Source: Methanosarcinaceae archaeon (GTDB lineage: Archaea > Halobacteriota > Methanosarcinia > Methanosarcinales > Methanosarcinaceae). From it: a stretch of DNA of 17,170 bases. The stretch spans positions 1-17,170 of the forward strand of contig JAUVET010000005.1 of the NCBI GenBank assembly GCA_030594665.1. The letters are read 5' to 3'. Positions 1 to 6,513 of the stretch are shown in pieces; the first letter of the stretch is position 1; each line of letters begins with the position of its first letter. The position numbers and the translations under genes were made by a program. The notes beneath the pieces were generated by a model that worked only from the letters and a program-made list of their open reading frames with translations, had not been told where the DNA came from and ran no database searches.

Positions 1-212
1 TATCGCAATATGGAATCCTTGATGATCTTGTTCCATGCCGTACCAAGGTGGATACTCCCTGTGGTGTATGGGGGGCCGTCCACGAAAAAGAACTTTTTGC
101 CCCCTTTCCTGAATTCGCGCACCTTTGAGTACGCATCGATCTCTTGCCAGAACGCATGCACCCGTTTTTCGATGTCGTTTGCGTCATATTGGTTGGTGAT
201 TTCCTTTATCAT
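1..212 (-). CDS. ileS: Isoleucyl-tRNA synthetase, N-terminal fragment (cut by window start)
   Basis: The reverse complement from an ATG at 210-212 reads 70 codons into the window edge without a stop. The protein begins [18 protein letters not shown] and contains [19 protein letters not shown] at about residues 44-62, where GSIHLG is the class I synthetase HIGH signature (here HLGT) in the archaeal/eukaryal-type IleRS context. The enzyme charges tRNA-Ile with isoleucine in the cytoplasm; the Rossmann catalytic core, CP1 editing domain, KMSKS loop and anticodon-binding domain lie outside the window. A GGAG Shine-Dalgarno lies 10 nt before the ATG, which fixes the start; another upstream ATG is out of frame. 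The gene is divergent from the PUA-domain gene at 386. LeuRS or ValRS are less likely because of the N-terminal sequence [10 protein letters not shown]. Confidence 0.93.
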   Translation of the reverse strand, partial: MIKEITNQYDANDIEKRVHAFWQEIDAYSKVREFRKGGKKFFFVDGPPYTTGSIHLGTAWNKIIKDSILR

Positions 213-266
213 TGTCAGTAGTCTCCATGAATAAGATGGTTTTTATTCTTCTTAATACAGTAAATA

Positions 267-274
267 ATTTAAAT
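267..274 (-). promoter_or_regulatory. Probable TATA box for ileS
   Basis: On the minus strand an ATTTAAAT core is preceded by the purine-rich AAAGC, resembling an archaeal BRE plus TATA pair. Transcription would begin near 244, leaving a leader of about 30 nt that contains the GGAG ribosome binding site. This is assigned by eye from spacing and composition. Confidence 0.4.
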
Positions 275-334
275 GCTTTGGGTTTCAATCGAATTTCGCT
301 ACAAAACGCGCAATCTTTAAAACTATCCGGTTAC

Positions 335-342
335 TTTATGAT
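335..342 (+). promoter_or_regulatory. Possible TATA box for the PUA-domain gene
   Basis: TTTATGAT lies 44-51 nt upstream of the TTG start at 386; the predicted transcript would start near 362-365 and include the AAGGTGG ribosome binding site at 375-381. The match to the archaeal consensus is imperfect. Confidence 0.3.
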
Positions 343-385
343 ACTATGATATCAAGGTCCTATTGCGTAAAAACAAGGTGGTAGA

Positions 386-868
386 TTGAAGATAAGATCC
401 AGGGTCCAGCTCAGGAAAAATGCAAAAAATAAATTGATGGATAAACTTATATCCACGTTCGGAGACACTCTTAAAGAACTCAGGAACAGTAAATTCGAGA
501 CTGCTCTCATCGATAATTTCAATGTCATCCTGATAGATGGTAAACTTCTTTTATTTTCAACAGATGGCGAATATTTCCCGACGGTACGCGGCGCGCTTGA
601 ACTTGGACTGGCAAAGCACATAGTTATTGTAGATTCAGGTGCTGTGCGGTTTGTGGTCAATGGCGCTGATATTATGTGTCCTGGCATCGTGAATGCCGAT
701 CCTGTGATCAAGGAAGGTGATCTGGTCATCATTAAAGAGGAAACCCACGATAAACCGCTTGCGATCGGACGTGCACTGATGTCAGGCGAAGATATGGTCG
801 GTGATTCGGGGAAAGCTATAAAGTCGTTGCATTATGTTGGGGATAAGTTGTGGAATATCGATATTTGA
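386..868 (+). CDS. PUA domain RNA-binding protein, archaeal MCT-1/Tma20-like (DUF1947 N-terminal domain)
   Basis: A 160-residue protein. The N-terminal half (MKIRSRVQLRKNAKNKL to about residue 75) matches the archaeal domain that precedes PUA in the MCT-1/Tma20 group. The C-terminal half, about residues 76-155, is a PUA domain: AKHIVIVDSGAVRFVVNGADIMCPGI followed by the DLVIIKEETHDKPLAIGRALMS strand-loop-strand. PUA domains bind structured RNA; eukaryotic relatives act in translation re-initiation and ribosome recycling with DENR and eIF2D, and a translation role here is inferred from that. The start is TTG at 386: AAGGTGG sits 4 nt upstream, and the upstream GTG runs into a stop. It is divergent from ileS, consistent with a translation neighbourhood. 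The exact RNA target is unknown. Confidence 0.85.
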   Translation: MKIRSRVQLRKNAKNKLMDKLISTFGDTLKELRNSKFETALIDNFNVILIDGKLLLFSTDGEYFPTVRGALELGLAKHIVIVDSGAVRFVVNGADIMCPGIVNADPVIKEGDLVIIKEETHDKPLAIGRALMSGEDMVGDSGKAIKSLHYVGDKLWNIDI

Positions 869-915
869 ATAATCCACAAATACAAAATCTGTTATGAATC
901 TTGAGATTTCTGAAT

Positions 916-940
916 GATGCTCAACTATATAAAGAGCATC
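916..940 (+). terminator. Hairpin and T-rich tract after the PUA gene
   Basis: GATGCTC (916-922) and GAGCATC (934-940) form a perfect 7-bp stem with an 11-nt AT-rich loop, 48 nt after the stop codon, and a T-rich stretch follows at 945-962. Archaeal termination depends mainly on T-tracts, so the hairpin may be incidental. Confidence 0.35.
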
Positions 941-1072
941 GAATATTTATTTTATGTTGTTAACAATACTTTTTGCAATGCAAGCGACCATAAATATTTC
1001 ATACAGTATACGCATGACACTGCATCATGATCCAGTTGTTTTTCAGACACGGATTTCACGGATTAACACCGA

Positions 1073-1095
1073 TTTGATGTTTATCAAACATCAAA
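1073..1095. repeat. Perfect 10-bp hairpin within a diverged CACGGATT-type repeat
   Basis: TTTGATGTTT (1073-1082) is exactly complementary to AAACATCAAA (1086-1095) with a 3-nt loop. It directly follows a tract at 1046-1075 that repeats the theme CACGGATT three times, a diverged relative of the ACGCAGATT theme in the neighbouring element at 1143-1263. CCGATTT (1069-1075) can also pair with AAATCGG (1109-1115) as an alternative fold. Confidence 0.6.
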
Positions 1096-1142
1096 CAATT
1101 TGCACCACAAATCGGCACTGTTCCATTTTCTAGTTATTTTTA

Positions 1143-1263
1143 AGACGCAGATTAACGCTGATTCACGCAGATTTAAGGTTGCATCTGCGTGAATCAGCGT
1201 TACCTGCACACTCTTAGGCGTAGCAGGCACTCAACTCCGTAGGAGGTGAGTGTATCTGCGTCT
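1143..1263. repeat. 121-nt nested inverted repeat forming a four-way junction
   Basis: Four stems abut with almost no unpaired bases at the junction. Outer stem: 1143-1152 with 1254-1263, 10 bp perfect. Stem 2: 1153-1172 with 1183-1202, 20 bp perfect, 10-nt loop. Stem 3: 1203-1207 (CCTGC) with 1223-1227 (GCAGG), 15-nt loop. Stem 4: 1228-1238 with 1242-1252, 10 of 11 pairs, loop GTA. Only T1253 is unpaired at the junction. The outer and second stems share the ACGCAGAT word, so alternative pairings exist. It could be a cruciform-forming mobile cassette, a structured RNA, or a recombination site. There is no ORF inside. Confidence 0.75.
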
Positions 1264-1492
1264 AATATAATTATTTAAATCACTGGATTTTGAGATAGTG
1301 CTCATATACAGTATAATCAACGACGCGAGCTTCGAATTTAACCGAAGAAAAAGTTGTAACTTGGATATGTAATTAAAAACACATGATCTAATGTTGCAAA
1401 ATAAGTCCCATTTCAGAAATCTCTAAGCTACGTGACCTGGTGTCATGTCAACTATTAAGTGTCGGATCATTTAACCGAAACTGAAGAGACCA

Positions 1493-1540
1493 GAGCATCA
1501 GTTCCCGCCGCAGGCGGCACGTTCCACTGCTGTCAAACCT
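1493..1540. repeat. Dispersed GC-rich repeat, copy A
   Basis: Begins GAGCATCAGT, then CCGCC-GCA-GGCGG (1505-1517, a 5-bp hairpin), then a CACGTTCCACTGCTGTCAAA tail. It shares the order hairpin, then TTCYAC, then YCAA with copies at 14977-15017 and 15081-15123; the hairpin core also recurs inverted at 15879-15890. Confidence 0.6.
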
Positions 1541-1646
1541 ATGACCCACCGACTTAGGAACACTCGCGGACAATTGTGCATACATGCGGGTGCCGATGCT
1601 AAAGAGAAAAACGGAGCAACTTACTGGAAGTTTAGAAAACAGAGCA

Positions 1647-2078
1647 TCAGTCCAGGCGCACGATCACTTTCGTACCCGTTTCAATCTCCTTGACATTTAC
1701 TTTTCCTACAAGTTCAAGAGTGCTGTCAGCCTTTGCAAATGCGATTGAACAGCCGGGACGCACAAGCATTTCTCTTCCGCAGGTTGCAGACTTTGCAACA
1801 CTGACACCATCGAGCAATGTCAGGTCATTTACAACTTCAATGCTGCCGGTAATTTCTGTATGTGATCCTATGATGGCATTTTCAGCTTTTATATCACCAT
1901 TCACAAACGAGCCCTTACCAAGTTCAAGTGAGCCGCTGACTGTCAACCCTTGCCAAAAATTAGCACCGGCTCCCACCATCATGTTACCGTCAATTGCTAC
2001 ACTATCCTCAAAATATGCTTTTTTTTGTACAATATACGTATCGGAACCTGCATGGTACTTGATAAATTCGTTATTCAT
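1647..2078 (-). CDS. Bactofilin-like / polymer-forming right-handed beta-helix protein
   Basis: About 143 residues from the ATG at 2076-2078. From about residue 15 to 105 the protein has short strand-turn repeats with regular Gly and hydrophobic spacing (VAIDGNMMVGAGANFWQGL, SLELGKGSFVNGDIKAENA, IGSHTEITGSIEV), the pattern of a left- or right-handed beta-helix such as bactofilins and hexapeptide proteins. No signal peptide or membrane segment is seen. A cytoskeletal or scaffold role is inference; a gamma carbonic anhydrase-like or acyltransferase activity is not supported because no catalytic residues are recognisable. Start choice is uncertain: the frame stays open upstream to GTG (2129) and TTG (2135), which would overlap the end of the aldolase gene; ATG was preferred with a weak GTGAT upstream. 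It is 34 nt downstream of fba and probably co-transcribed. Its stop lies inside a 12-bp direct repeat (1640-1651). Confidence 0.7.
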   Translation of the reverse strand: MNNEFIKYHAGSDTYIVQKKAYFEDSVAIDGNMMVGAGANFWQGLTVSGSLELGKGSFVNGDIKAENAIIGSHTEITGSIEVVNDLTLLDGVSVAKSATCGREMLVRPGCSIAFAKADSTLELVGKVNVKEIETGTKVIVRLD

Positions 2079-2112
2079 TTCAATCACGACTTGTGTTTTT
2101 TGGCATTGGATC

Positions 2113-2964
2113 TTATGCTTTGCCTTCACTGCCAAAAATCCCGATCTTGTATTTGACGATCTTTTTCATGGCATCCCGCGCAGGTCCGCATATCTTTCGC
2201 GGGTCATATGCATCTGATTCGGTGACAACTTTCCTGACCGCATCCCGGAATGCCAGACGAAGTTCGGTATCGATATTGATCTTATTGATCCCGAGTTTAA
2301 CAGCTTTTATGATGCTCTCTTCGGGTATGCCGGATGCGCCGTGAAGCACAAGGGGAATATCTACTTTGTTGTCGATCTTCTCAAGCCTATCAAAATCAAG
2401 TTTAGGTTCACCTTTGTATATCCCGTGTGCGCTACCGATCGCAACCGCAAGCGAGTCCACATCAGTCTCTTCAACAAACTGCACCGCCTCATCAGGACGT
2501 GTGAATACGGCATCTTTCTCATCAACTGAAATATTGTCCTCAACACCTACAAGCCGCCCGAGTTCCGCCTCAACGGACACCCCGCAGGGGTGTGCCACTT
2601 CAACGACGCGTTTTGTGATCGCAATGTTTTCCTCAAAAGGCAGGTGTGATCCATCGATCATCACAGAGGTGAATCCATGTTGGATGCACTGCAGAATAAC
2701 ATTAAAATCCGTGCCATGATCAAGGTGCAGGGTCACAGGTGTATCCGTTTTGGAAGCTGCGACTTTTACGATGGCTTCAAGATATTCGATACCTGCATAA
2801 CTGATGGCACCCTGGCTTGCTGCAAGTATCACAGGCGCGTTCATCTCTGATGCAGTGGTGACAATTGACTGTGCGATCTCCATATTGTTGATGTTAAACG
2901 CCCCAACCGCGTATCCGCCTTCGTTTGCGGCATCCAGTACTTCTTTGTTTGTGACTAAAGGCAT
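2113..2964 (-). CDS. fba: Class II fructose-1,6-bisphosphate aldolase
   Basis: A 283-residue class II (zinc-dependent) aldolase, converting fructose-1,6-bisphosphate to and from dihydroxyacetone phosphate and glyceraldehyde-3-phosphate, used mainly for gluconeogenesis in methanogen-type archaea. Visible family motifs: HLDHGTD (zinc-ligand His and catalytic Asp, about residues 80-86), SVMIDGSHLPFEENI, VEAELGRLVGVED, AIGSAHGIYKG (second zinc His) and LVLHGASGIPEESI (HGASG), then KINIDTELR, the phosphate-binding region. Length fits the family. The start at ATG 2964 has AAGGGG 7 nt upstream; the reading frame continues upstream to 3087 but the extra 41 residues are AT-rich and non-homologous. A tagatose-bisphosphate aldolase specificity cannot be excluded from sequence. 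It is followed by the beta-helix gene. Confidence 0.92.
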   Translation of the reverse strand: MPLVTNKEVLDAANEGGYAVGAFNINNMEIAQSIVTTASEMNAPVILAASQGAISYAGIEYLEAIVKVAASKTDTPVTLHLDHGTDFNVILQCIQHGFTSVMIDGSHLPFEENIAITKRVVEVAHPCGVSVEAELGRLVGVEDNISVDEKDAVFTRPDEAVQFVEETDVDSLAVAIGSAHGIYKGEPKLDFDRLEKIDNKVDIPLVLHGASGIPEESIIKAVKLGINKINIDTELRLAFRDAVRKVVTESDAYDPRKICGPARDAMKKIVKYKIGIFGSEGKA

Positions 2965-3019
2965 GATTATTCCCCTTATATTTGAATAGATATATTTTAT
3001 GTAGTAATTGTGTTTGTTG

Positions 3020-3027
3020 ATTATAAA
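3020..3027 (-). promoter_or_regulatory. Possible TATA box for fba
   Basis: On the minus strand TTTATAAT lies about 60 nt upstream of the ATG at 2964, which would give a leader of about 30 nt carrying the AAGGGG ribosome binding site. A second AT-rich box (ATAAAATATA, 2991-3000) is too close to the ribosome binding site to be preferred. Confidence 0.35.
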
Positions 3028-3067
3028 GGCTACCTTCCATGCCTTTGGTGGTATTTTGAATTTGTGG

Positions 3068-3637
3068 CTAATTGATGATGATATCATTTAGCCGCCGCTT
3101 TGGCACATGATGTACATCGTTTTCATCGCGCCAGTACTTGATGTCACCACCATCGTTTACGTTTTCGAGCACCACTGTTTCAGCAGGAACTCCAAGAGCG
3201 AGGACAAGAAGTATCTCGAATATTTCAGGAATATTGAGGGTGCGGCGCAGTTCCTGCCGCTTGATCGAACCGATTATGCAGCCACCAAGACCTTTTTCAG
3301 TTGCACCAAGCATTATGTTTTGAACTGCAATACCTGCATCATATCCGAATGACTGGCTGATATCTTTATCTCCCAGCACGATGATGTAAGCTGATGGTTT
3401 TTCGCCATCTTGCGGACCATTCCAGTCCTTTAGATATCCGACCCATGAGAGATGCGGAAATATCCGCACATTCTTTTCAGGTTCGTAGGAGATAAAGTAC
3501 TTCAGTGATTGAAGGTTGGCGGCAGAGGCTGAAAGTCTTGCAAGGTCTATGAGTTCCCGCAGGGTCTGTGGTTCGATTTGGATATCCTGTTTGAATCTGC
3601 GGCAGCTTCTTGTTTTTGTGATAGTGTCTTTTAGCAT
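3068..3637 (-). CDS. Nitroreductase family FMN oxidoreductase
   Basis: A 189-residue flavoprotein of the nitroreductase fold. The N-terminal TRSCRRFKQDIQIE with its Arg cluster (residues 9-15) is the FMN phosphate-binding signature of the family; LARLSASAANLQSLKYFI matches the following helix and strand (Ala-Asn-Leu-Gln in place of the usual P-S-x-x-N-x-Q-P). YDAGIAVQNIMLGATEKGLGGCIIG (about residues 98-123) is the conserved dimer-interface/FMN segment. The C-terminal part, ALGVPAETV, is typical. Substrate is not predictable; relatives use NAD(P)H to reduce nitroaromatics, quinones or flavins, or act in cofactor pathways. ATG at 3637 has only a weak GGTT upstream. It lies 103 nt upstream of fba on the same strand, with a separate fba promoter suspected. 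Confidence 0.85.
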   Translation of the reverse strand: MLKDTITKTRSCRRFKQDIQIEPQTLRELIDLARLSASAANLQSLKYFISYEPEKNVRIFPHLSWVGYLKDWNGPQDGEKPSAYIIVLGDKDISQSFGYDAGIAVQNIMLGATEKGLGGCIIGSIKRQELRRTLNIPEIFEILLVLALGVPAETVVLENVNDGGDIKYWRDENDVHHVPKRRLNDIIIN

Positions 3638-3699
3638 TGTAACCAGCCGGTTGTTTGTGTGATATTTAATTTATCGAGAATCTCTATCAAAAATCTATA

Positions 3700-5001
3700 T
3701 CAAATGTTTAAGTCCGGTATATCATTCAACCATTCATAGATCGGTTTTATTGTGATGGTTCTATCATCCATGATCGTAGTCTCTTTTTCATTTTCAGTTA
3801 TTATGAGTCCTGTATCAAGATTATGGGTGTTCATCGCTTCTATCAATCCCCTGATCTCACGTTTTCGTGTTCTTTCATCTTTGAGGCTTAATGTGACCTG
3901 AATAGCAGTTGTGATGTCCAGTCCGTCTTTCACTATGAAATCACATTCATAGTTTCCCTTGTGATAATAAATGTCCATGTCCCGTCTTCTTAAATTCATA
4001 TATACAAGGTTTTCAAGCAGTCTGCCTCGATTTTCCGAGAATTTAAATGATATTGAATTTACCAGCCCTGTGTCAAGGCAGTAGATTTTTTTGGGGTTTA
4101 TGATCTGCTTTTTTACTGACCTATCGAATTTGGTCAATGTGTATGTCAGATATGAATCCTCGGAAAAATCCAGATATTCTTTTACTGTTTCAGGGGAGAT
4201 TTCCAGGGTTTTTGCTATGTTTGAATAAGAGAACGGTTTTGCTATGTTAGATATGATGAAATAGAGAAGGTCAAATACATCCCTGTTGTTCCTGAGATTG
4301 TTTGGGTAGATGATATCCTTTAGGTAGATGGTCTGGAAATAATTTTTTAGGATTTCCTGTTTAAGTTCGCTGTCGCTTTCCAGCACAACTCTTGGATAAG
4401 CACCGAACTCAAGATAGTTGTTGAAATACCGGAGTTTCTCAACGGTTGTTGGTTTGTGGACATCGTTAAAGTCCAGATACTCGGTAAACGACAGGGGATG
4501 AACTGTTATTGAAAAGTACCTGCCTGATAGTCTGGTGCTGATCTCTTTGTTTATAAGGGAGGATGTTGAACCTGTGAGTATTATCTTTATGTTCTTTGTA
4601 GTATCATGCAAGGTTTTGATAGTTTGTACCCAGTAATCGTAGTTCTGTATCTCGTCTATGAATAGATACAGTTTTGATGGATTTTTAAGTGCCAGGTGGT
4701 ACTCTATCATCTCTGTGAGATATGTCGGGTCTTTGGATTTGCTCTGGAACAGTGGTTCATCAAGATTGATGAACAGTATGGATCCAGGCGGCACATTGCT
4801 ATCCAGTAGATATTTTATCACCTGATATGCAAGTGTTGATTTTCCGGTGCGCCTTGCACCTATCAGGAGGAGTATTTCCTCTGTCCCGAGGTATTTCATA
4901 ACCTTCGGATACCATCGCAACCTGTCAATTCCGGTATCAAACGGTTTTTCGAACCACCATGGGTTCTGTCGTTCAAGGGCTATTTTCGCACGCTCGTCCA
5001 T
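3700..5001 (-). CDS. AAA ATPase with C-terminal DUF4143 / nuclease-like domain
   Basis: 433 residues. The N-terminal ATPase shows Walker A GARRTGKST (48-56), FINLDEP (about 77-83), Walker B LYLFIDEIQN (D116, E117), sensor-1-like ILTGSTSSL (141-149) and the RLSGRYFSITVHPLSFTEYL arginine-containing segment typical of this family. A winged-helix-like middle (SYSNIAKTLEISPETVKEYL, about 258-277) is followed by a DUF4143 C-terminus with YECDFIV (E352, D354) and AIQVT (Q368), a degenerate PD-(D/E)XK-like arrangement. Such genes are abundant and variable in archaea, and their biological role is not established; mobile or defence-linked functions have been suggested. No strong ribosome binding site precedes ATG 5001. 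GATTATAAT occurs twice upstream (5008-5016 and 5040-5048), 32 bp apart. Confidence 0.85.
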   Translation of the reverse strand: MDERAKIALERQNPWWFEKPFDTGIDRLRWYPKVMKYLGTEEILLLIGARRTGKSTLAYQVIKYLLDSNVPPGSILFINLDEPLFQSKSKDPTYLTEMIEYHLALKNPSKLYLFIDEIQNYDYWVQTIKTLHDTTKNIKIILTGSTSSLINKEISTRLSGRYFSITVHPLSFTEYLDFNDVHKPTTVEKLRYFNNYLEFGAYPRVVLESDSELKQEILKNYFQTIYLKDIIYPNNLRNNRDVFDLLYFIISNIAKPFSYSNIAKTLEISPETVKEYLDFSEDSYLTYTLTKFDRSVKKQIINPKKIYCLDTGLVNSISFKFSENRGRLLENLVYMNLRRRDMDIYYHKGNYECDFIVKDGLDITTAIQVTLSLKDERTRKREIRGLIEAMNTHNLDTGLIITENEKETTIMDDRTITIKPIYEWLNDIPDLNI

Positions 5002-5233
5002 ATTGTAGATTATAATCGCTGAAAATACATTAAGTTATCGATTATAATTGATGATTTCGAGTTGGATTGCCGGTTATGATCGTCAATTTCGTTCAACTTT
5101 AACAACATCCGGCACGCACAGTTTGCCATACATTAGTTTTAGAGGAGGGCATCGCGGTTGCTGGATTTAAAGTAAATTCGGAGATTTTTTAATTTATTCT
5201 GGATGAAGTCAAAAGTTGCGGCGGCACACCCAA

Positions 5234-5250
5234 CCGCAGCAGAGCTGCGG
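5234..5250 (-). terminator. GC-rich hairpin downstream of the radical SAM gene
   Basis: CCGCAGC (5234-5240) and GCTGCGG (5244-5250) form a perfect 7-bp stem with a 3-nt loop, 38 nt past the radical SAM stop in the minus direction. It is not followed by a long T-run, so termination is only one explanation; the flanking GCGGCGGCACACCC loosely resembles the dispersed repeat. Confidence 0.3.
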
Positions 5251-5287
5251 GGTATAGTGATTAAGATTAATATTTTCCATTTTATAT

Positions 5288-6493
5288 TCACTGCTTCAAC
5301 AGATCAAAATCATAAGGCACCTTAGCATCCTCCGGTATTCTGGACACCAAATCCAAAAAGATGGGATCATGCATCAAGCAAACATGCCTCTCGCCCTTAA
5401 ACTGTGGATATGAACGGATCTTTTTCCAGATACTCTTGAGTGACTCATTCTCAATATTACCATACTCAAACGGCAAATACGGGCACGGTTTCACAGAACC
5501 GTCAACACAAATATGCACCCATCGCTGCCCTGCCATGCATCCTAGCATCTCACCCTCAAAGAACGTATTTGAAAAAATCCTTGGTCCGCCTTTTGTAGTA
5601 TTGACCCTGTGATACATATCAAGGATCACCTTTCGATCATCATCTGAAAGTATCGCATCCCCTGCCTTTTTCGGAACGGATTCCCACAGCGAGAATTCAT
5701 GCACACCCAACTCCGTTGCCAATTCATACATCTCTGGCAACTCACCGATGTTTTTCGGTGAAACATGCGTGGTCATTGTAACCAACAAACCGGCATCGAG
5801 ACCGCATTTGATTGCCGCAGTCGCCATCCTGTAAGCACCATCAAGCCGTCGTACTGAATCGTGTTTCTTCGGATCGGTTGAATATATGCTGACCAGCAGG
5901 CTTTGAAGTCCGGCATCTTTAAGCCGCGTTGCAATTTCGGGTGTGATCTCTGTCCCAGGCGTGAATATATTCACAATTGCACGATCCTTGTCAACATATT
6001 CAATAAGCTCAAAGATCTCATCCCTCAAAAGAGGGTCGCCTTCAGTAAATGTGATAATGAACGCACCCATATCCAGTGCTTCATCGATTGCGCGCTTTAT
6101 AGCATCAATATCCATATCGCCTTCTCCACCGCTTACCACACAGTGCTCACAATTGCACTTGCACTCACGTGTGATCTCAAACGATGCAGTCTCGGGAACA
6201 TACTTCCCAAGTGCGATCTGCGTCTCTGCATAAAGAAGCCTGTTAAACACCTTACCCGGAATAGGAGGCAACCATGTCGATGCAATTACCTTATCCCCAT
6301 CAACAAGTGCCGGTTTCTCTTCCTTAAGACATGCATTTATCTTATTCAAAAACGGAGTACATACCGCGCGCAGATACCCTGACGCCTCCAATTGCAAAAT
6401 ACCGTCCTGGTGTTTCGAGTTTAAATTTATAGACAATCCGGGAATCGTGAAAATATTAATATCCGCATCATCGATTAAAGCATCAGTTTCCAT
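5288..6493 (-). CDS. Radical SAM protein with SPASM-like C-terminal cysteines
   Basis: 401 residues. An N-terminal region of about 100 residues of unknown fold precedes the radical SAM core, whose 4Fe-4S site is C111-x3-C115-x2-C118 (with an extra C113 between). FTEGDPLLRDEI (149-160) stands where GGEP normally binds SAM, followed by the expected beta strands to about residue 290. C-terminal cysteines C319, C329, C337 and C372 in the order GCMAGQ, ICVDGSVKPCPYLP and HVCLMHD resemble a SPASM/twitch auxiliary cluster. SPASM enzymes often modify peptides or proteins or build cofactors; no precursor peptide gene is visible nearby. ATG 6493 has GGGAG 9 nt upstream. It begins 20 nt after the KaiC ATPase gene, so the two are probably one transcript. 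Substrate unknown. Confidence 0.87.
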   Translation of the reverse strand: METDALIDDADINIFTIPGLSINLNSKHQDGILQLEASGYLRAVCTPFLNKINACLKEEKPALVDGDKVIASTWLPPIPGKVFNRLLYAETQIALGKYVPETASFEITRECKCNCEHCVVSGGEGDMDIDAIKRAIDEALDMGAFIITFTEGDPLLRDEIFELIEYVDKDRAIVNIFTPGTEITPEIATRLKDAGLQSLLVSIYSTDPKKHDSVRRLDGAYRMATAAIKCGLDAGLLVTMTTHVSPKNIGELPEMYELATELGVHEFSLWESVPKKAGDAILSDDDRKVILDMYHRVNTTKGGPRIFSNTFFEGEMLGCMAGQRWVHICVDGSVKPCPYLPFEYGNIENESLKSIWKKIRSYPQFKGERHVCLMHDPIFLDLVSRIPEDAKVPYDFDLLKQ

Positions 6494-6513
6494 GCAACAC
6501 GTCTCCCTCTTAA

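Larger units (their letters stand above)
869..1646. other. Gene-free region rich in inverted repeats
   Basis: No convincing coding sequence or tRNA is visible in 778 bases between two convergent genes. It holds a hairpin just after the PUA gene (916-940), a diverged repeat with a 10-bp perfect hairpin (1046-1095), the nested four-way structure (1143-1263), an 11-bp direct repeat ATTTAACCGAA at 1336-1346 and 1469-1479, and copy A of the GC-rich dispersed repeat (1493-1540). Base composition alternates between AT-rich and GC-rich patches, as expected of a place where repeat cassettes have accumulated. Confidence 0.7.

Noticed and set aside
352..732. Open frame on the minus strand opposite the PUA gene
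   Set aside because: It is the antisense of a well-supported PUA protein, is Ser/Thr-rich without domain pattern, and has no ribosome binding site.
1143..1263. tRNA or tRNA-like gene in the four-arm structure
   Set aside because: Arm lengths (10, 20, 5 and 11 bp) and loops do not fit a tRNA; there is no T-loop GTTC motif or anticodon arm of 5 bp with a 7-nt loop.
1040..1265. CRISPR array made of the CACGGATT/ACGCAGATT words
   Set aside because: Units are short, diverged and inverted rather than regular direct repeats with unique spacers, and no cas genes are present.
1690..2217. Plus-strand frame of 175 codons across the beta-helix and aldolase genes
   Set aside because: Antisense shadow; the minus-strand frames show clear beta-helix periodicity and class II aldolase motifs.
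3700..5001. Defence island marked by two DUF4143 ATPases
   Set aside because: The two ATPases are about 11 kb apart among housekeeping genes, with no recognisable restriction, toxin-antitoxin or CRISPR components.
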